This document shows, piece after piece, positions 8,455 through 16,414 of a stretch of 64,000 nucleotides of DNA (positions within the stretch are counted from its first letter, which is position 1; each line of letters starts with the position of its first letter). The DNA comes from Pseudomonas sp. URIL14HWK12:I12 (GTDB lineage Bacteria; Pseudomonadota; Gammaproteobacteria; Pseudomonadales; Pseudomonadaceae). Below the pieces are notes generated by a model. The model saw only the letters and a list, made by a program, of their open reading frames with translations. It had not been told where the DNA came from and did not search any database. Made by a program: the position numbers and the translations under genes. The DNA lies in the NCBI RefSeq assembly GCF_003097135.1, contig NZ_QEQL01000006.1, positions 1 to 64,000 of the forward strand, read 5' to 3'.

Positions 8455-9660
8455 TTAGACACGTTCGACCGCCAGTGCAAGGCCTTGGCCCACCCCGACG
8501 CACATGGTCGCCAAACCCAGGCGGCCACCGGTCTTTTCAAGATGATGCACAGCCGTCAGCACCAGCCGCGCGCCGCTCATGCCCAGCGGGTGGCCGAGCG
8601 CGATTGCGCCCCCGTTAGGGTTTACTCGGTGATCGTCATCGGCCACGCCTAGGTCACGCAGCACCGCGAGGCCTTGAGCTGCGAATGCTTCATTGAGCTC
8701 GATCACATCGAAATCGCTCACCGCGATGCCCAACCGTGCTGAAAGCTTGCGCACCGCGGGCGTCGGCCCAACGCCCATCACCCGTGGCGCTACGCCGGCG
8801 CTGGCCATGCCAAGCACCTTCGCACGGGGCTTTAGGCCATGTTTCTTGACCGCGTCGGCGCTGGCCAGAATCAAGGCCGCAGCGCCGTCATTCACACCTG
8901 ATGCGTTGCCGGCAGTTACCGTCTTGCCAGCACCGTTGACCGGTTTGAGCTTGGCCAGGGTTTCCAGGGTGGTATCGGCACGCGGGTGTTCATCCTGCTC
9001 CACCAGCACCTCGCCCTTCTTATTGGCGATCCGCACCGGGACAATCTCTTCGGCAAAGAACCCGGCGGCCTGTGCGGCGGCAGCACGCTGTTGGCTGCGC
9101 ACGGCAAAGGCGTCCTGATCCTCACGGGATACATTCCAGTCATCGGCAACGTTGTCGGCGGTCTGCGGCATGGCGTCCACGCCGTACTGCGCTTTCATCA
9201 GCGGGTTGATGAAGCGCCAGCCGATGGTGGTGTCTTCCATTTTCATATCGCGCGAGAACGCCGTAGCGGCCTTGCCCATCACGAAAGGCGCACGCGACAT
9301 CGATTCCACGCCACCGGCAATGGCCAGTTCCATTTCACCACTGGCAATGGCCCGGAACGCGGTGCCGACGGCGTCCATGCCCGAGGCGCAGAGGCGATTG
9401 AGCGTGACGCCAGGAACGCTGTCCGGCAGCCCCGCCAGCAACAATGCCATGCGCGCCACGTTGCGGTTGTCTTCGCCGGCCTGATTGGCACAGCCTAGAA
9501 AAACCTCGTCAAGCTGTGCCCAATCAACCTGTGGGTTGCGGCTGATCAGTGCCTGCAGCGGCACCGCGGCCAGGTCATCGGCGCGCGCCGCCGACAAAGC
9601 CCCTCCGAAACGGCCAATGGGCGTGCGAACGGCATCGCAGATATAAACTTCGCGCATCAT
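8455..9660 (-). CDS. pcaF: PcaF, beta-ketoadipyl-CoA thiolase
   Basis: PcaF cleaves beta-ketoadipyl-CoA to acetyl-CoA and succinyl-CoA, the last step of the pathway. It is a thiolase of 400-401 residues with the acyl-accepting cysteine in NRLCASGMD (about Cys90), the histidine in ALGHPLGMSG, and the C-terminal cysteine in MCVGVGQG. The sequence begins MMREVYICDAVRTPIGRF; the first ATG overlaps the pcaJ stop (ATGA) and the second lies three bases later, and GGGAGA serves either. It ends in AVERV like known PcaF proteins. Confidence 0.96.
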   Translation of the reverse strand: MMREVYICDAVRTPIGRFGGALSAARADDLAAVPLQALISRNPQVDWAQLDEVFLGCANQAGEDNRNVARMALLLAGLPDSVPGVTLNRLCASGMDAVGTAFRAIASGEMELAIAGGVESMSRAPFVMGKAATAFSRDMKMEDTTIGWRFINPLMKAQYGVDAMPQTADNVADDWNVSREDQDAFAVRSQQRAAAAQAAGFFAEEIVPVRIANKKGEVLVEQDEHPRADTTLETLAKLKPVNGAGKTVTAGNASGVNDGAAALILASADAVKKHGLKPRAKVLGMASAGVAPRVMGVGPTPAVRKLSARLGIAVSDFDVIELNEAFAAQGLAVLRDLGVADDDHRVNPNGGAIALGHPLGMSGARLVLTAVHHLEKTGGRLGLATMCVGVGQGLALAVERV

Positions 9661-10448
9661 GCTTCTCCCGGCGCTTGGCCATGGGCCTTGGCAGTACGTG
9701 CTTCCAGATCGCGCAGCGCCTCCAGTTCGGCTTCGCTCGGCGCCTGTGTGGTGGTCACGTGCTCGGCGAAGCGAATCGCCCAGCCGGTGGCTTCGACGAT
9801 CTGCTCACGGGTGACCCCGGGGTGAATCGACGTCACGATGAACTCGTTGCTGCCTTCCTCCGGTTGCATGATGCACAGGTCGGTAATGATCGCTACCGGC
9901 CCCGCGCCCGGCAGGCCAAGGCGTTTGCGCGAGTCACCGCCTTCCCCATGCCCCACCGAGGTGATGAAGTCGAGCTTGTCGACGAAACTGCGATGCGATT
10001 GCTTGAGAATGATCAGGCAGCGCTTGGCCGACCCTGCGATTTCCGGTGCGCCGCCGGCGCCGGGCAATCGCACTTTGGGGTGGTGATAATCGCCTACCAC
10101 GGTGGTGTTGATGTTGCCGAAACGGTCCACTTGAGCGGCCCCTAAAAACCCGACATCGATCCGGCCGCCCTGTAGCCAATAACGGAAAATCTCACCGGTG
10201 GGCACAACGGTGTCAGCGGTTTCCGCCAGCTCACCATCACCGATGGACAGGGGCAACACTGTAGGTTTGGCGCCAATCGGCCCGGATTCATAGATCAGCG
10301 TCACATCCGGGGAGTGGGTCAGCCGCGCCAGGTTCGCTGCCTTGGAGGGCAGGCCGATACCTACGAAGCAGACCGCTTTGTTGTCTAGCCAGCGCGAGGC
10401 GGCTACGGTCATCATTTCAGAGGTGTTGTAGTCTGTGCTCATGCTCAT
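9657..10448 (-). CDS. pcaJ: 3-oxoadipate CoA-transferase subunit B, CatJ type
   Basis: With the next protein this forms succinyl-CoA:3-oxoadipate CoA-transferase, which activates beta-ketoadipate for PcaF. The 263-residue product resembles the CatJ/glutaconate-CoA-transferase B line, not the short PcaJ subunit of P. putida KT2440 as I remember it; GIGLPSKAANLARL and YESGPIGAKP are typical. Three in-frame ATGs occur in MSMSMS; the second (10448) has GGAGG seven bases upstream and is preferred, while the first overlaps the pcaI stop. Its stop overlaps pcaF. The gene symbol is by position in the cluster; catJ is equally defensible. Confidence 0.9.
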   Translation of the reverse strand: MSMSTDYNTSEMMTVAASRWLDNKAVCFVGIGLPSKAANLARLTHSPDVTLIYESGPIGAKPTVLPLSIGDGELAETADTVVPTGEIFRYWLQGGRIDVGFLGAAQVDRFGNINTTVVGDYHHPKVRLPGAGGAPEIAGSAKRCLIILKQSHRSFVDKLDFITSVGHGEGGDSRKRLGLPGAGPVAIITDLCIMQPEEGSNEFIVTSIHPGVTREQIVEATGWAIRFAEHVTTTQAPSEAELEALRDLEARTAKAHGQAPGEA

Positions 10449-10450
10449 GC

Positions 10451-11299
10451 TCATGCCTCCGCCGCCAGCGATGCCTTGAATGCGTTGAAATCTTCGGTGC
10501 CACGCACGTGCTTGTCGATCCAGGCGGTGAATGCCTCGCGGGAGCGGCCGATCGGGTCCCAATCCTGGTAAAAGCGGTTGTCCCGCTCGTAGTACCCATG
10601 GGCGTAGGAAGGGTGAGCGCCGCCGGGCACCAGGCATACCGCAGCCAAAGCCCAGGTCGGCAACACGCATGCATTCATCGGGGCGTTGAGGTCATCGACC
10701 ACTTCTTCCACGGTGACGATGCAACGCTTCGCCGCCAGTGCGGCTTCTTTCTGTACGCCCAGAATGCCCCACAGCAGTACGTTGCCTTTACGGTCGGCTT
10801 TCTGAGCATGAATGACGGTGACATCCGGCCGCACGGACGGCACGGCCGCCAGCACTTCGCCGGTAAAGGGGCAAGTTACGCTTTTGATCAGCGGGTTGAC
10901 CTTGGGCAGGTCAGAGCCAGCATAAGCGCGCAATACCGCGAACGGTAGGCCCGAAGCCCCGGCCACATAGGCGTTGGCGAGGTCAGCATGGCTGTGCTCT
11001 TCAATTTCCATCGCATGCGGCCACTGTTTCTCAACAGCATCGCGCAGCCGGTGCAGCGACCCGACACCCGGGTTACCCCCCCACGAAAACACCAGCCGGC
11101 GTGCGCAGCCGGCGCCAATCAGCTGGTCGTAGATCAGGTCGGGGGTCATCCGCACCAGGGTCAGGTCTTTCTTGCCTTGGCGGATGATTTCATGGCCGGC
11201 GGCCGTAGGGATCAGGTGGGTGAAGCCTTCCAGGGAAACGGTATCGCCATCGTGGACGAACTGCTTCACCGCGTCGTGCAGCGAGATTATGTCAGCCAT
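10451..11299 (-). CDS. pcaI: 3-oxoadipate CoA-transferase subunit A, CatI type
   Basis: This is the partner subunit of the 3-oxoadipate CoA-transferase. The 282-residue protein starts MADIISLHDAV with GGAG eight bases upstream; an upstream in-frame codon is not supported. GFTHLIPTAAGHE and SWGGNPGVGSLHRLRDAVE are like CatI of chlorocatechol/catechol degraders, whereas classic P. putida PcaI is a shorter, different protein. It is the first gene of the catabolic run, 157 bp from the pcaR stop, behind a pair of PcaR-like operators, so PcaR probably controls it directly. Confidence 0.92.
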   Translation of the reverse strand: MADIISLHDAVKQFVHDGDTVSLEGFTHLIPTAAGHEIIRQGKKDLTLVRMTPDLIYDQLIGAGCARRLVFSWGGNPGVGSLHRLRDAVEKQWPHAMEIEEHSHADLANAYVAGASGLPFAVLRAYAGSDLPKVNPLIKSVTCPFTGEVLAAVPSVRPDVTVIHAQKADRKGNVLLWGILGVQKEAALAAKRCIVTVEEVVDDLNAPMNACVLPTWALAAVCLVPGGAHPSYAHGYYERDNRFYQDWDPIGRSREAFTAWIDKHVRGTEDFNAFKASLAAEA

Positions 11300-11407
11300 C
11301 TTGTGGACTCCAGGGCATGAGTCATTCTTGTAAGCATCGTTCAAGCGCTGTACGTGCGGCTTGAACAGCGATGGCTGAAGATTAAGGTGATGCCCCGGAG
11401 CAAAACA

Positions 11408-11441
11408 ATTCGATAATCGACTAAGCGTTCGATAATCGAAC
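11408..11441. promoter_or_regulatory. Two PcaR-type operators upstream of pcaI
   Basis: The core TTCGATAATCG occurs twice, at 11409-11419 and 11428-11438, 19 bp apart. The second copy sits in a perfect 15-bp palindrome, GTTCGATAATCGAAC. The published PcaR site is GTTCGATAATCGCAC, so the match is close. They lie 109-142 bp upstream of the pcaI ATG, suited to activation by beta-ketoadipate-bound PcaR. Confidence 0.85.
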
Positions 11442-11456
11442 GCATAACGCGACCCG

Positions 11457-12299
11457 TTAACTGAACAGCTGCGCGCTCAAGTTGCGGCTGGCAGTCAGCA
11501 TACTGGGCAAAAACTTCTGCTCCAGGTCCGTGCGGCTGACCCTACCGGCGTGAGTACTGATGTTCAGCGCAGCGAGCACCTGGCCGGAGGCGTCGTAGAC
11601 CGGAACGGCGATCGAGCGCAAACCTTGCTCAAGCTCTTGGTCGACGATGCACCACCCCTGTTGCCGGACACCCTGCAGGCACTCGAGCAAGGCAGCTTTG
11701 GAGGTAATGGTCTTGCTGGTCTTGGGTTGCAGCTCGACACTCTCCAGGTATTCGCTCAGGCTGGCATCGTCGAGCGCCGAGAGCAGGATGCGCCCCATCG
11801 AAGTGCAATAGGCCGGCAACCGGCCGCCGACATTCAGGTCAACGGAAATCAACCGCTGCGTTACCGCCGAACGGGCGATGTAAAGGATGTCCTCACCTTC
11901 CAGGGTTGCCATATTGCAGGCCTCATGCAGTTGTTCGCTCATGTGGTCCAGATACGGCTGCGCCGAAACCGCCAAGGGTGTGGACGACAGATACGCATGC
12001 CCCAGCGTGAGCACTTTAGGCAGTAACGAATAAGTGCGCCCGTCGGTCGTGGCATAACCCAACTTGATCAGCGTATGCAGGCAGCGCCTCACGGCGGCAC
12101 GGGGAATCTCGGTACGGTGGCTGATTTGCGCGATGGTCAAGTGCCGCTTGCGTTCCTGGAATGCCTGCACCACAGCCAGGCCGCGAGCCAGCGAGGTCAT
12201 GAAATCGGGGTCGCCGGCGAATGCCTGAATACGCTTGGCGGGCGAGGCCACGATGGGAGGGGCCAACGAGGCGAAGGAGTTACGCAGTTGATCGTTCAT
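11457..12299 (-). CDS. pcaR: PcaR, IclR-family regulator of the beta-ketoadipate pathway
   Basis: PcaR activates pca genes in response to beta-ketoadipate. The 280-residue protein has an N-terminal winged helix (LTIAQISHRTEIPRAAVRRC, about residues 46-65) and a C-terminal IclR effector domain including CTSMGRILLSAL and DQELEQGLRSIAVPV. The N-terminal APPIVASPAKRIQAF stretch is as in P. putida PcaR. ATG 12299 is chosen because GGAGG lies eight bases upstream. It is on the same strand as pcaI and upstream of it, with PcaR-like half-sites before its own gene, so autoregulation is likely. Confidence 0.95.
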   Translation of the reverse strand: MNDQLRNSFASLAPPIVASPAKRIQAFAGDPDFMTSLARGLAVVQAFQERKRHLTIAQISHRTEIPRAAVRRCLHTLIKLGYATTDGRTYSLLPKVLTLGHAYLSSTPLAVSAQPYLDHMSEQLHEACNMATLEGEDILYIARSAVTQRLISVDLNVGGRLPAYCTSMGRILLSALDDASLSEYLESVELQPKTSKTITSKAALLECLQGVRQQGWCIVDQELEQGLRSIAVPVYDASGQVLAALNISTHAGRVSRTDLEQKFLPSMLTASRNLSAQLFS

Positions 12300-12351
12300 G
12301 GAACGGGCCTCCAGGCGGTGAAGAACGCCCCAAGTCGCGAGGGGCCTGCGG

Positions 12352-12381
12352 GCGATTATCGGACCACTGGCCGATAATCGC
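12352..12381. promoter_or_regulatory. Inverted PcaR-type half-sites upstream of pcaR
   Basis: GCGATTATCGG (12352-12362) and its inverted copy CCGATAATCGC (12371-12381) lie 53-82 bp upstream of the pcaR ATG. They share the CGATAATCG core with the pcaI operators. The placement suits autoregulation of pcaR, and the right copy also abuts a possible plus-strand promoter at 12384-12410. Confidence 0.75.
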
Positions 12382-12383
12382 AA

Positions 12384-12521
12384 TTGACCCTGATGGCCGA
12401 CCGCTATACCTTTTGCCTTGCCAATCGCCCTCTGGGGCTACGGATTTCCTGGGAGAGACTGGTCAGGTACCCACCAGGGAAGTCCAAGGCAAGGCCTTGC
12501 TGGTTCAGCGAGGCCTTTTTC
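12384..12521 (+). ncRNA. Candidate small RNA transcribed divergently from pcaR
   Basis: No gene on the plus strand precedes the strong terminator at 12491-12521, so a short transcript is the simplest explanation. A possible promoter has TTGACC (12384) and TATACC (12405) with a short 15-bp spacer, predicting a start near 12417 and an RNA of about 105 nt. Upstream of the terminator stem, TTTCCTGG (12445) pairs with CCAGGGAA (12474), giving a second hairpin. Short open frames here have no ribosome site. I do not recognise a known Pseudomonas RNA family; the claim is inference from structure. Confidence 0.35.
12491..12521 (+). terminator. Strong orphan rho-independent terminator
   Basis: A 12-bp stem with one G.T pair (AAGGCCTTGCTG / CAGCGAGGCCTT, loop GTT) runs into a T-tract ending TTTTTC. 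It is on the plus strand between divergent pcaR and the next plus-strand gene, so it has no annotated gene to terminate. The rest of 12522-12746 holds no recognisable feature apart from the promoter presumably needed by the next gene. Confidence 0.8.
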
Positions 12522-12746
12522 TTACCCGCCTTAACATTAAAGTTGGTTTCAGGTTCCAACTTGCATCTCTTCCAAGTGCGGGTGATAAAACTTTTACAGC
12601 GCTTATCGGAAACCTCTGGCAGCGTTGACGAGTCATAGATAACGCGGATAACGTTTACACCGGCCGCCCTGGCCGCCTCGCCTGCACGGGCCTATCCTGG
12701 TAGTGCGCGGCTTATTCGATATACCTCAATACCAACAGGTAAGCAT

Positions 12747-12947
12747 GTGACCAAAGACGAACTGCGCGCGGAACTCGAGCGTCAGGAACAACGCTTCAAG
12801 GATATTTACGGTGGTGAAATCACTACCTATGCCGCCCAACCTGAGCCTGAACGCAAGCGCTGGCGCAAGCGCGCCACCGTTCAAGACAAAGCGTTCGCCC
12901 AAGAGCTGCAGAAGATGGAAAAAGAGCTGCACGAGACGGCCGAATAG
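12747..12947 (+). CDS. Small conserved hypothetical protein, charged and helical
   Basis: A 66-residue product begins with GTG at 12747 (MTKDELRAEL), with AGGT eight bases upstream; the nearby ATG is in another frame and stops at once. The sequence is highly charged and probably mostly helical, with an N-terminal ELRAELERQEQRF helix, a short GGEITTYAAQPEPE linker and a C-terminal KAFAQELQKMEKELHE helix. There is no signal peptide or membrane segment. I recall similar small proteins beside the phosphate transporter in other Pseudomonas, but no function is known to me. Confidence 0.7.
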   Translation: MTKDELRAELERQEQRFKDIYGGEITTYAAQPEPERKRWRKRATVQDKAFAQELQKMEKELHETAE

Positions 12948-13083
12948 CCGCTGGCACGGGCCAAATCAATGCGGGGGCTTACGCCTCTGGTCAACCGTTC
13001 GTGACTTATCGGAATGCGGGCGCTTCGGCGCAGCCACTTTTCTGTCATAATCGCGCCCCCCAAAGAACGGTCACACCACCTTC

Positions 13084-14556
13084 ATGATTGATCTATTCAG
13101 CGGATTGGACGCCTGGGTCATCGTCAGCTTGCTGCTGGCACTGGGCTTCGTCCTGGCCTTCGAGTTCATCAACGGCTTTCACGACACCGCCAATGCGGTG
13201 GCTACTGTCATCTATACCAAGGCCATGCCGCCTCACTTGGCGGTGATCCTCTCGGGCCTGTTCAACTTCCTTGGCGTGTTGCTGGGAGGTGTGGGCGTGG
13301 CGTATGCCATCGTTCACCTGCTTCCGGTCGAGTTGTTGATCAATGTGAATACCGGCCACGGCCTGGCGATGGTGTTCTCGTTGCTGGCGGCGGCCATTGC
13401 CTGGAACCTGGGCACCTGGTACTTCGGGATACCGGCCTCCAGCTCCCATACGCTGATAGGGTCCATTCTCGGGGTGGGCCTGGCCAATGCGATGATCAAT
13501 CACATCCCCTTGGGCGATGGGGTCAACTGGCAGAAGGCAATCGACATCGGCGCCTCGTTGGTAGTCTCCCCCCTGGTGGGCTTCGCAATGGCAGGCCTGT
13601 TGCTGATCGGCATGAAGAAGCTGCGCCCAGCTTCGAAGATGCACAAGACCCCAGAGCAGCGCCGGCAGATCGACGACAAGAAGCATCCGCCCTTCTGGGG
13701 CCGGCTGGGCCTGGTGTTGTCGGCGCTTGGCATGAGTTTCGTGCATGGCTCCAATGACGGGCAGAAAGGCATCGGCCTGATCATGCTGGTACTGATCGGC
13801 ATCGTGCCGAGCCAGTTCGTGCTCGACCTGTCGAGCACCACCTACCAGATTGAGCGCACCCGCGATGCGACCGTGCATTTGAGCCAGTTCTACCAGCGCA
13901 ACGCCTCCTCGCTCGGCGATTACCTTGCCCTGGGCAAGGCCCGCGCCAACGATCTACCGGGGCAGTTCCAGTGCGACCCCAGCCAGACCGAGCCGACCAT
14001 CGCTGCACTGTTGGGCAATCTCAACAACATCAGCGACTACCACAGCATGCCACCGGAGCGCCGTATCGAAACGCGCCGCTACTTGCTGTGCCTGGACGAC
14101 ACCGCCCGCAAGGTTGGCAAGCTGCCTGCACTGGATGGCCGTGAAAAGGCCGACCTCGACAAGCTGCGCAAGGACCTGACCAGCACCACCGAATACTCCC
14201 CGTTCTGGGTGATCCTGGCCGTAGCCCTGGCGCTGGGCATCGGCACCATGGTTGGCTGGAAACGCGTGGTCAAGACCATCGGCGAGAAAATCGGCAAGCA
14301 AGGCATGACTTACGCTCAGGGCGTTTCGGCCCAGGTAACCGCTGTCACTGCCATCGGCCTGGCCAACGTGTTCGCCCTGCCCGTATCGACCACGCATGTG
14401 CTGTCATCCGGTGTGGCGGGCACCATGGTCGCCAACCGCAGCGGCTTGCAGGGCAGCACGGTAAAAAACATCCTCCTGGCCTGGGTGCTCACCCTGCCTG
14501 TCGCCATGTTGCTTGCGGCAAGCCTATTCTGGCTGGCGTCTCGCTTCGTTTCCTGA
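13084..14556 (+). CDS. pitA: Pit-family low-affinity inorganic phosphate transporter
   Basis: This inner-membrane carrier takes up phosphate as a metal-phosphate complex driven by protons. The 490-residue protein has the duplicated PHO-4 signature: FEFINGFHDTANAVATVIYT near residue 25 and the second repeat with GLANVFALPVSTTHVLSSG near residue 430, plus SFVHGSNDGQKGIG in the middle. About ten hydrophobic segments flank a large hydrophilic loop (residues 255-370). It follows the small charged protein by 136 bp. A hairpin without a T-tract (GCCAGGC/GCCTGGC, 14571-14587) follows the stop. Confidence 0.93.
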   Translation: MIDLFSGLDAWVIVSLLLALGFVLAFEFINGFHDTANAVATVIYTKAMPPHLAVILSGLFNFLGVLLGGVGVAYAIVHLLPVELLINVNTGHGLAMVFSLLAAAIAWNLGTWYFGIPASSSHTLIGSILGVGLANAMINHIPLGDGVNWQKAIDIGASLVVSPLVGFAMAGLLLIGMKKLRPASKMHKTPEQRRQIDDKKHPPFWGRLGLVLSALGMSFVHGSNDGQKGIGLIMLVLIGIVPSQFVLDLSSTTYQIERTRDATVHLSQFYQRNASSLGDYLALGKARANDLPGQFQCDPSQTEPTIAALLGNLNNISDYHSMPPERRIETRRYLLCLDDTARKVGKLPALDGREKADLDKLRKDLTSTTEYSPFWVILAVALALGIGTMVGWKRVVKTIGEKIGKQGMTYAQGVSAQVTAVTAIGLANVFALPVSTTHVLSSGVAGTMVANRSGLQGSTVKNILLAWVLTLPVAMLLAASLFWLASRFVS

Positions 14557-14732
14557 TTATCATCGGCCCCGCCAGGCCAAGCCTGGCCGGGCTGCCGCTG
14601 ATACGGCCGCCCGTGGTTGGCCCTGCCCTAGAACCTCCGTGCGCGACCAGGGTCCATGTGTGATTCCGAATCCTGAGGCACTTGGCCCGTGAAACCTGAT
14701 CCATCCGGCCCTACCTGTTCACGAGGTGCACG

Positions 14733-15731
14733 TTGAAACGCGCCTTGTGGCTCATCCTGGCTATCGTGGCCGCCATCGGCATTCCCCTGGCTTTAGGCGG
14801 CAAGGAACTCTTCGGGCGCCTGCTGGACTTCCCTCCACACCTGCTACTGGGCATGTTCGCCATGATCCTGCTGTGCTGGGTGATCAACAGCACCCGCACT
14901 CGCCTGCTGCTGGGTGATCAGGCTCGCAACGTCGGGCCCGTGCGCTGCCTTGGCCTGGTGATGGCCACCGAGTTCGCGTACTGCGCTACCCCGGGAGGCA
15001 GTGGAGCCCCGCTGACGTTCATGGCTTTGCTTAGGCGCCATGGCATTCACCCAGCACGCGCCGGTGCGGTGTTCGCCATGGACCAGATCAATGACCTGCT
15101 GTTCTTTCTGTGCGCACTGATCGGGGTGCTGTGCTACGCCCTGCTGCATCACTTGAGCGAGCACATGCGCGGGCTGCTGGTCAGCAGCGCGGTGCTGATC
15201 GTCGCTGCACTGGTGGGCTGCGGCTTCCTTGCCCGGTACCACAGGCGCATGCTGAGCCTTTCAGGCAAGCTGCTGGCCAAGCTGCGGGTACGCCACGCCA
15301 CACGCTGGCGCTGGGCACGCCGCACGTTGCATTTCAGCGCCCAGCTGGCCGACACGCTGCGCCAGCCAAAACGGCGCCTATTGTTGGCGTTCGTACTGAC
15401 CTGCATACACTGGAGCCTGCGCTACAGCGTTCTGTATATCACCCTCATCGGCCTAGGTGCGGAACTCGACTGGGCCTGGAGTTTCCTGGTTCAGATGCTC
15501 GCCCTGTGTGCGGGGCAATTCAGCCTGTTGCCAGGTGGTGCGGGCGCAGCAGAACTAACCTCTGCGGCGTTGTTGGCACCGATGGTTGGCAAGGGCACTG
15601 CTGCAGCGGCGATCGTCATCTGGCGCATAGTGACTTTTTATTTCTACCTTATTGCCGGCGGCCCACTGTTCCTACTTCTGGTAGGCAAACCGCTCCTCAA
15701 ACGGTTACTCCGGTGGCGTCAGGACTCATAA
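14733..15731 (+). CDS. UPF0104 / lysylphosphatidylglycerol synthase transmembrane-region protein
   Basis: This 332-residue integral membrane protein has about eight hydrophobic segments and the family's conserved EFAYCATPGGSGAPLTFMALL and LPGGAGAAELTSAALL segments. It resembles the flippase part of MprF without the synthetase domain, so it does not itself make lysylphosphatidylglycerol. Translation appears to start at TTG 14733 (MKRALWLIL) with GAGGTG just upstream. It follows the phosphate transporter by 176 bp on the same strand. Its substrate is unknown; lipid or polyprenyl-linked cargo are possibilities. Confidence 0.85.
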   Translation: MKRALWLILAIVAAIGIPLALGGKELFGRLLDFPPHLLLGMFAMILLCWVINSTRTRLLLGDQARNVGPVRCLGLVMATEFAYCATPGGSGAPLTFMALLRRHGIHPARAGAVFAMDQINDLLFFLCALIGVLCYALLHHLSEHMRGLLVSSAVLIVAALVGCGFLARYHRRMLSLSGKLLAKLRVRHATRWRWARRTLHFSAQLADTLRQPKRRLLLAFVLTCIHWSLRYSVLYITLIGLGAELDWAWSFLVQMLALCAGQFSLLPGGAGAAELTSAALLAPMVGKGTAAAAIVIWRIVTFYFYLIAGGPLFLLLVGKPLLKRLLRWRQDS

Positions 15732-15992
15732 CCGCGAGCCGCGTGGCGCAGGATGTATAACAGGCAACGGCGGATCAAACCTCAAACGCCGCTGAAAATA
15801 ATTGCACCTGCAATCAAAGCATTCATCTAAGTGAACCCGGTAGCGGGGACTGCCTTTTGTGAAGATTCCGAAACATTCCCATATTCTCGGAGACTGTTTT
15901 CACCTGATTCACATTACTTGTGTTTACTCTCCCTCTCTCACTGACTATTATTGCCGCTATTGTTAAGCAACGCTCACTTCAAAAGGCCATTT

Positions 15993-16367
15993 ATGTCGCT
16001 GATCAACGATTACCGCACCACAGAAGAAACCATCCGCGAACTACAGGCACGCCTGGCCGCTCTCAAGGAAGACAAAAACCTGCAAAGCGAACTGGAATTT
16101 GAATCCAAGCTGCGTGCGCTGATGGGTGAATATTCCAAGTCCCTGCGGGATATCGTCGCCATTCTCGATCCCAATGCGTACCCGGCCAAAGCGCCGCGCA
16201 CTGCTAAAGTCGCGACCCCGAAACGCGCCCGCAAGGTCAAGCAATACAAGAACCCGCACAACGGTGAAGTCGTCGAAACCAAAGGCGGCAACCATAAAAC
16301 GCTGAAAGAGTGGAAAGCCAAGTGGGGCCCGGAAGAAGTCGAGAGCTGGGCTACCCTGCTCGACTGA
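15993..16367 (+). CDS. mvaT: MvaT-family H-NS-like nucleoid protein
   Basis: MvaT proteins coat A+T-rich DNA and silence accessory genes. The 124-residue protein has an N-terminal coiled coil for oligomerisation (residues 1-60), a basic linker (KAPRTAKVATPKRARK), and the C-terminal DNA-binding domain. The residues known to grip the minor groove in MvaT (Arg80, Gly99, Asn100) fall at identical positions here, within RARKVK and KGGNHK. The start MSLINDYR fits family lengths. The 261 bp upstream are A+T-rich for this genome, suggesting self-regulation. It may be the TurA orthologue of P. putida. Confidence 0.95.
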   Translation: MSLINDYRTTEETIRELQARLAALKEDKNLQSELEFESKLRALMGEYSKSLRDIVAILDPNAYPAKAPRTAKVATPKRARKVKQYKNPHNGEVVETKGGNHKTLKEWKAKWGPEEVESWATLLD

Positions 16368-16387
16368 TGCACCGCTGCAACACCGAT

Positions 16388-16411
16388 AACGCCAGCACTG
16401 CTGGCGTTTTT
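16388..16411 (+). terminator. Terminator after mvaT
   Basis: A perfect 9-bp stem, AACGCCAGC / GCTGGCGTT with an ACT loop, is followed by TTTCG. It lies 21 bp past the mvaT stop and next to the convergent sbcB stop. Confidence 0.88.
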
Positions 16412-16414
16412 CGT

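Noticed and set aside
12384..12638. An 84-codon frame between pcaR and the small charged protein
   Set aside because: It has no ribosome site and runs straight through a strong terminator hairpin.
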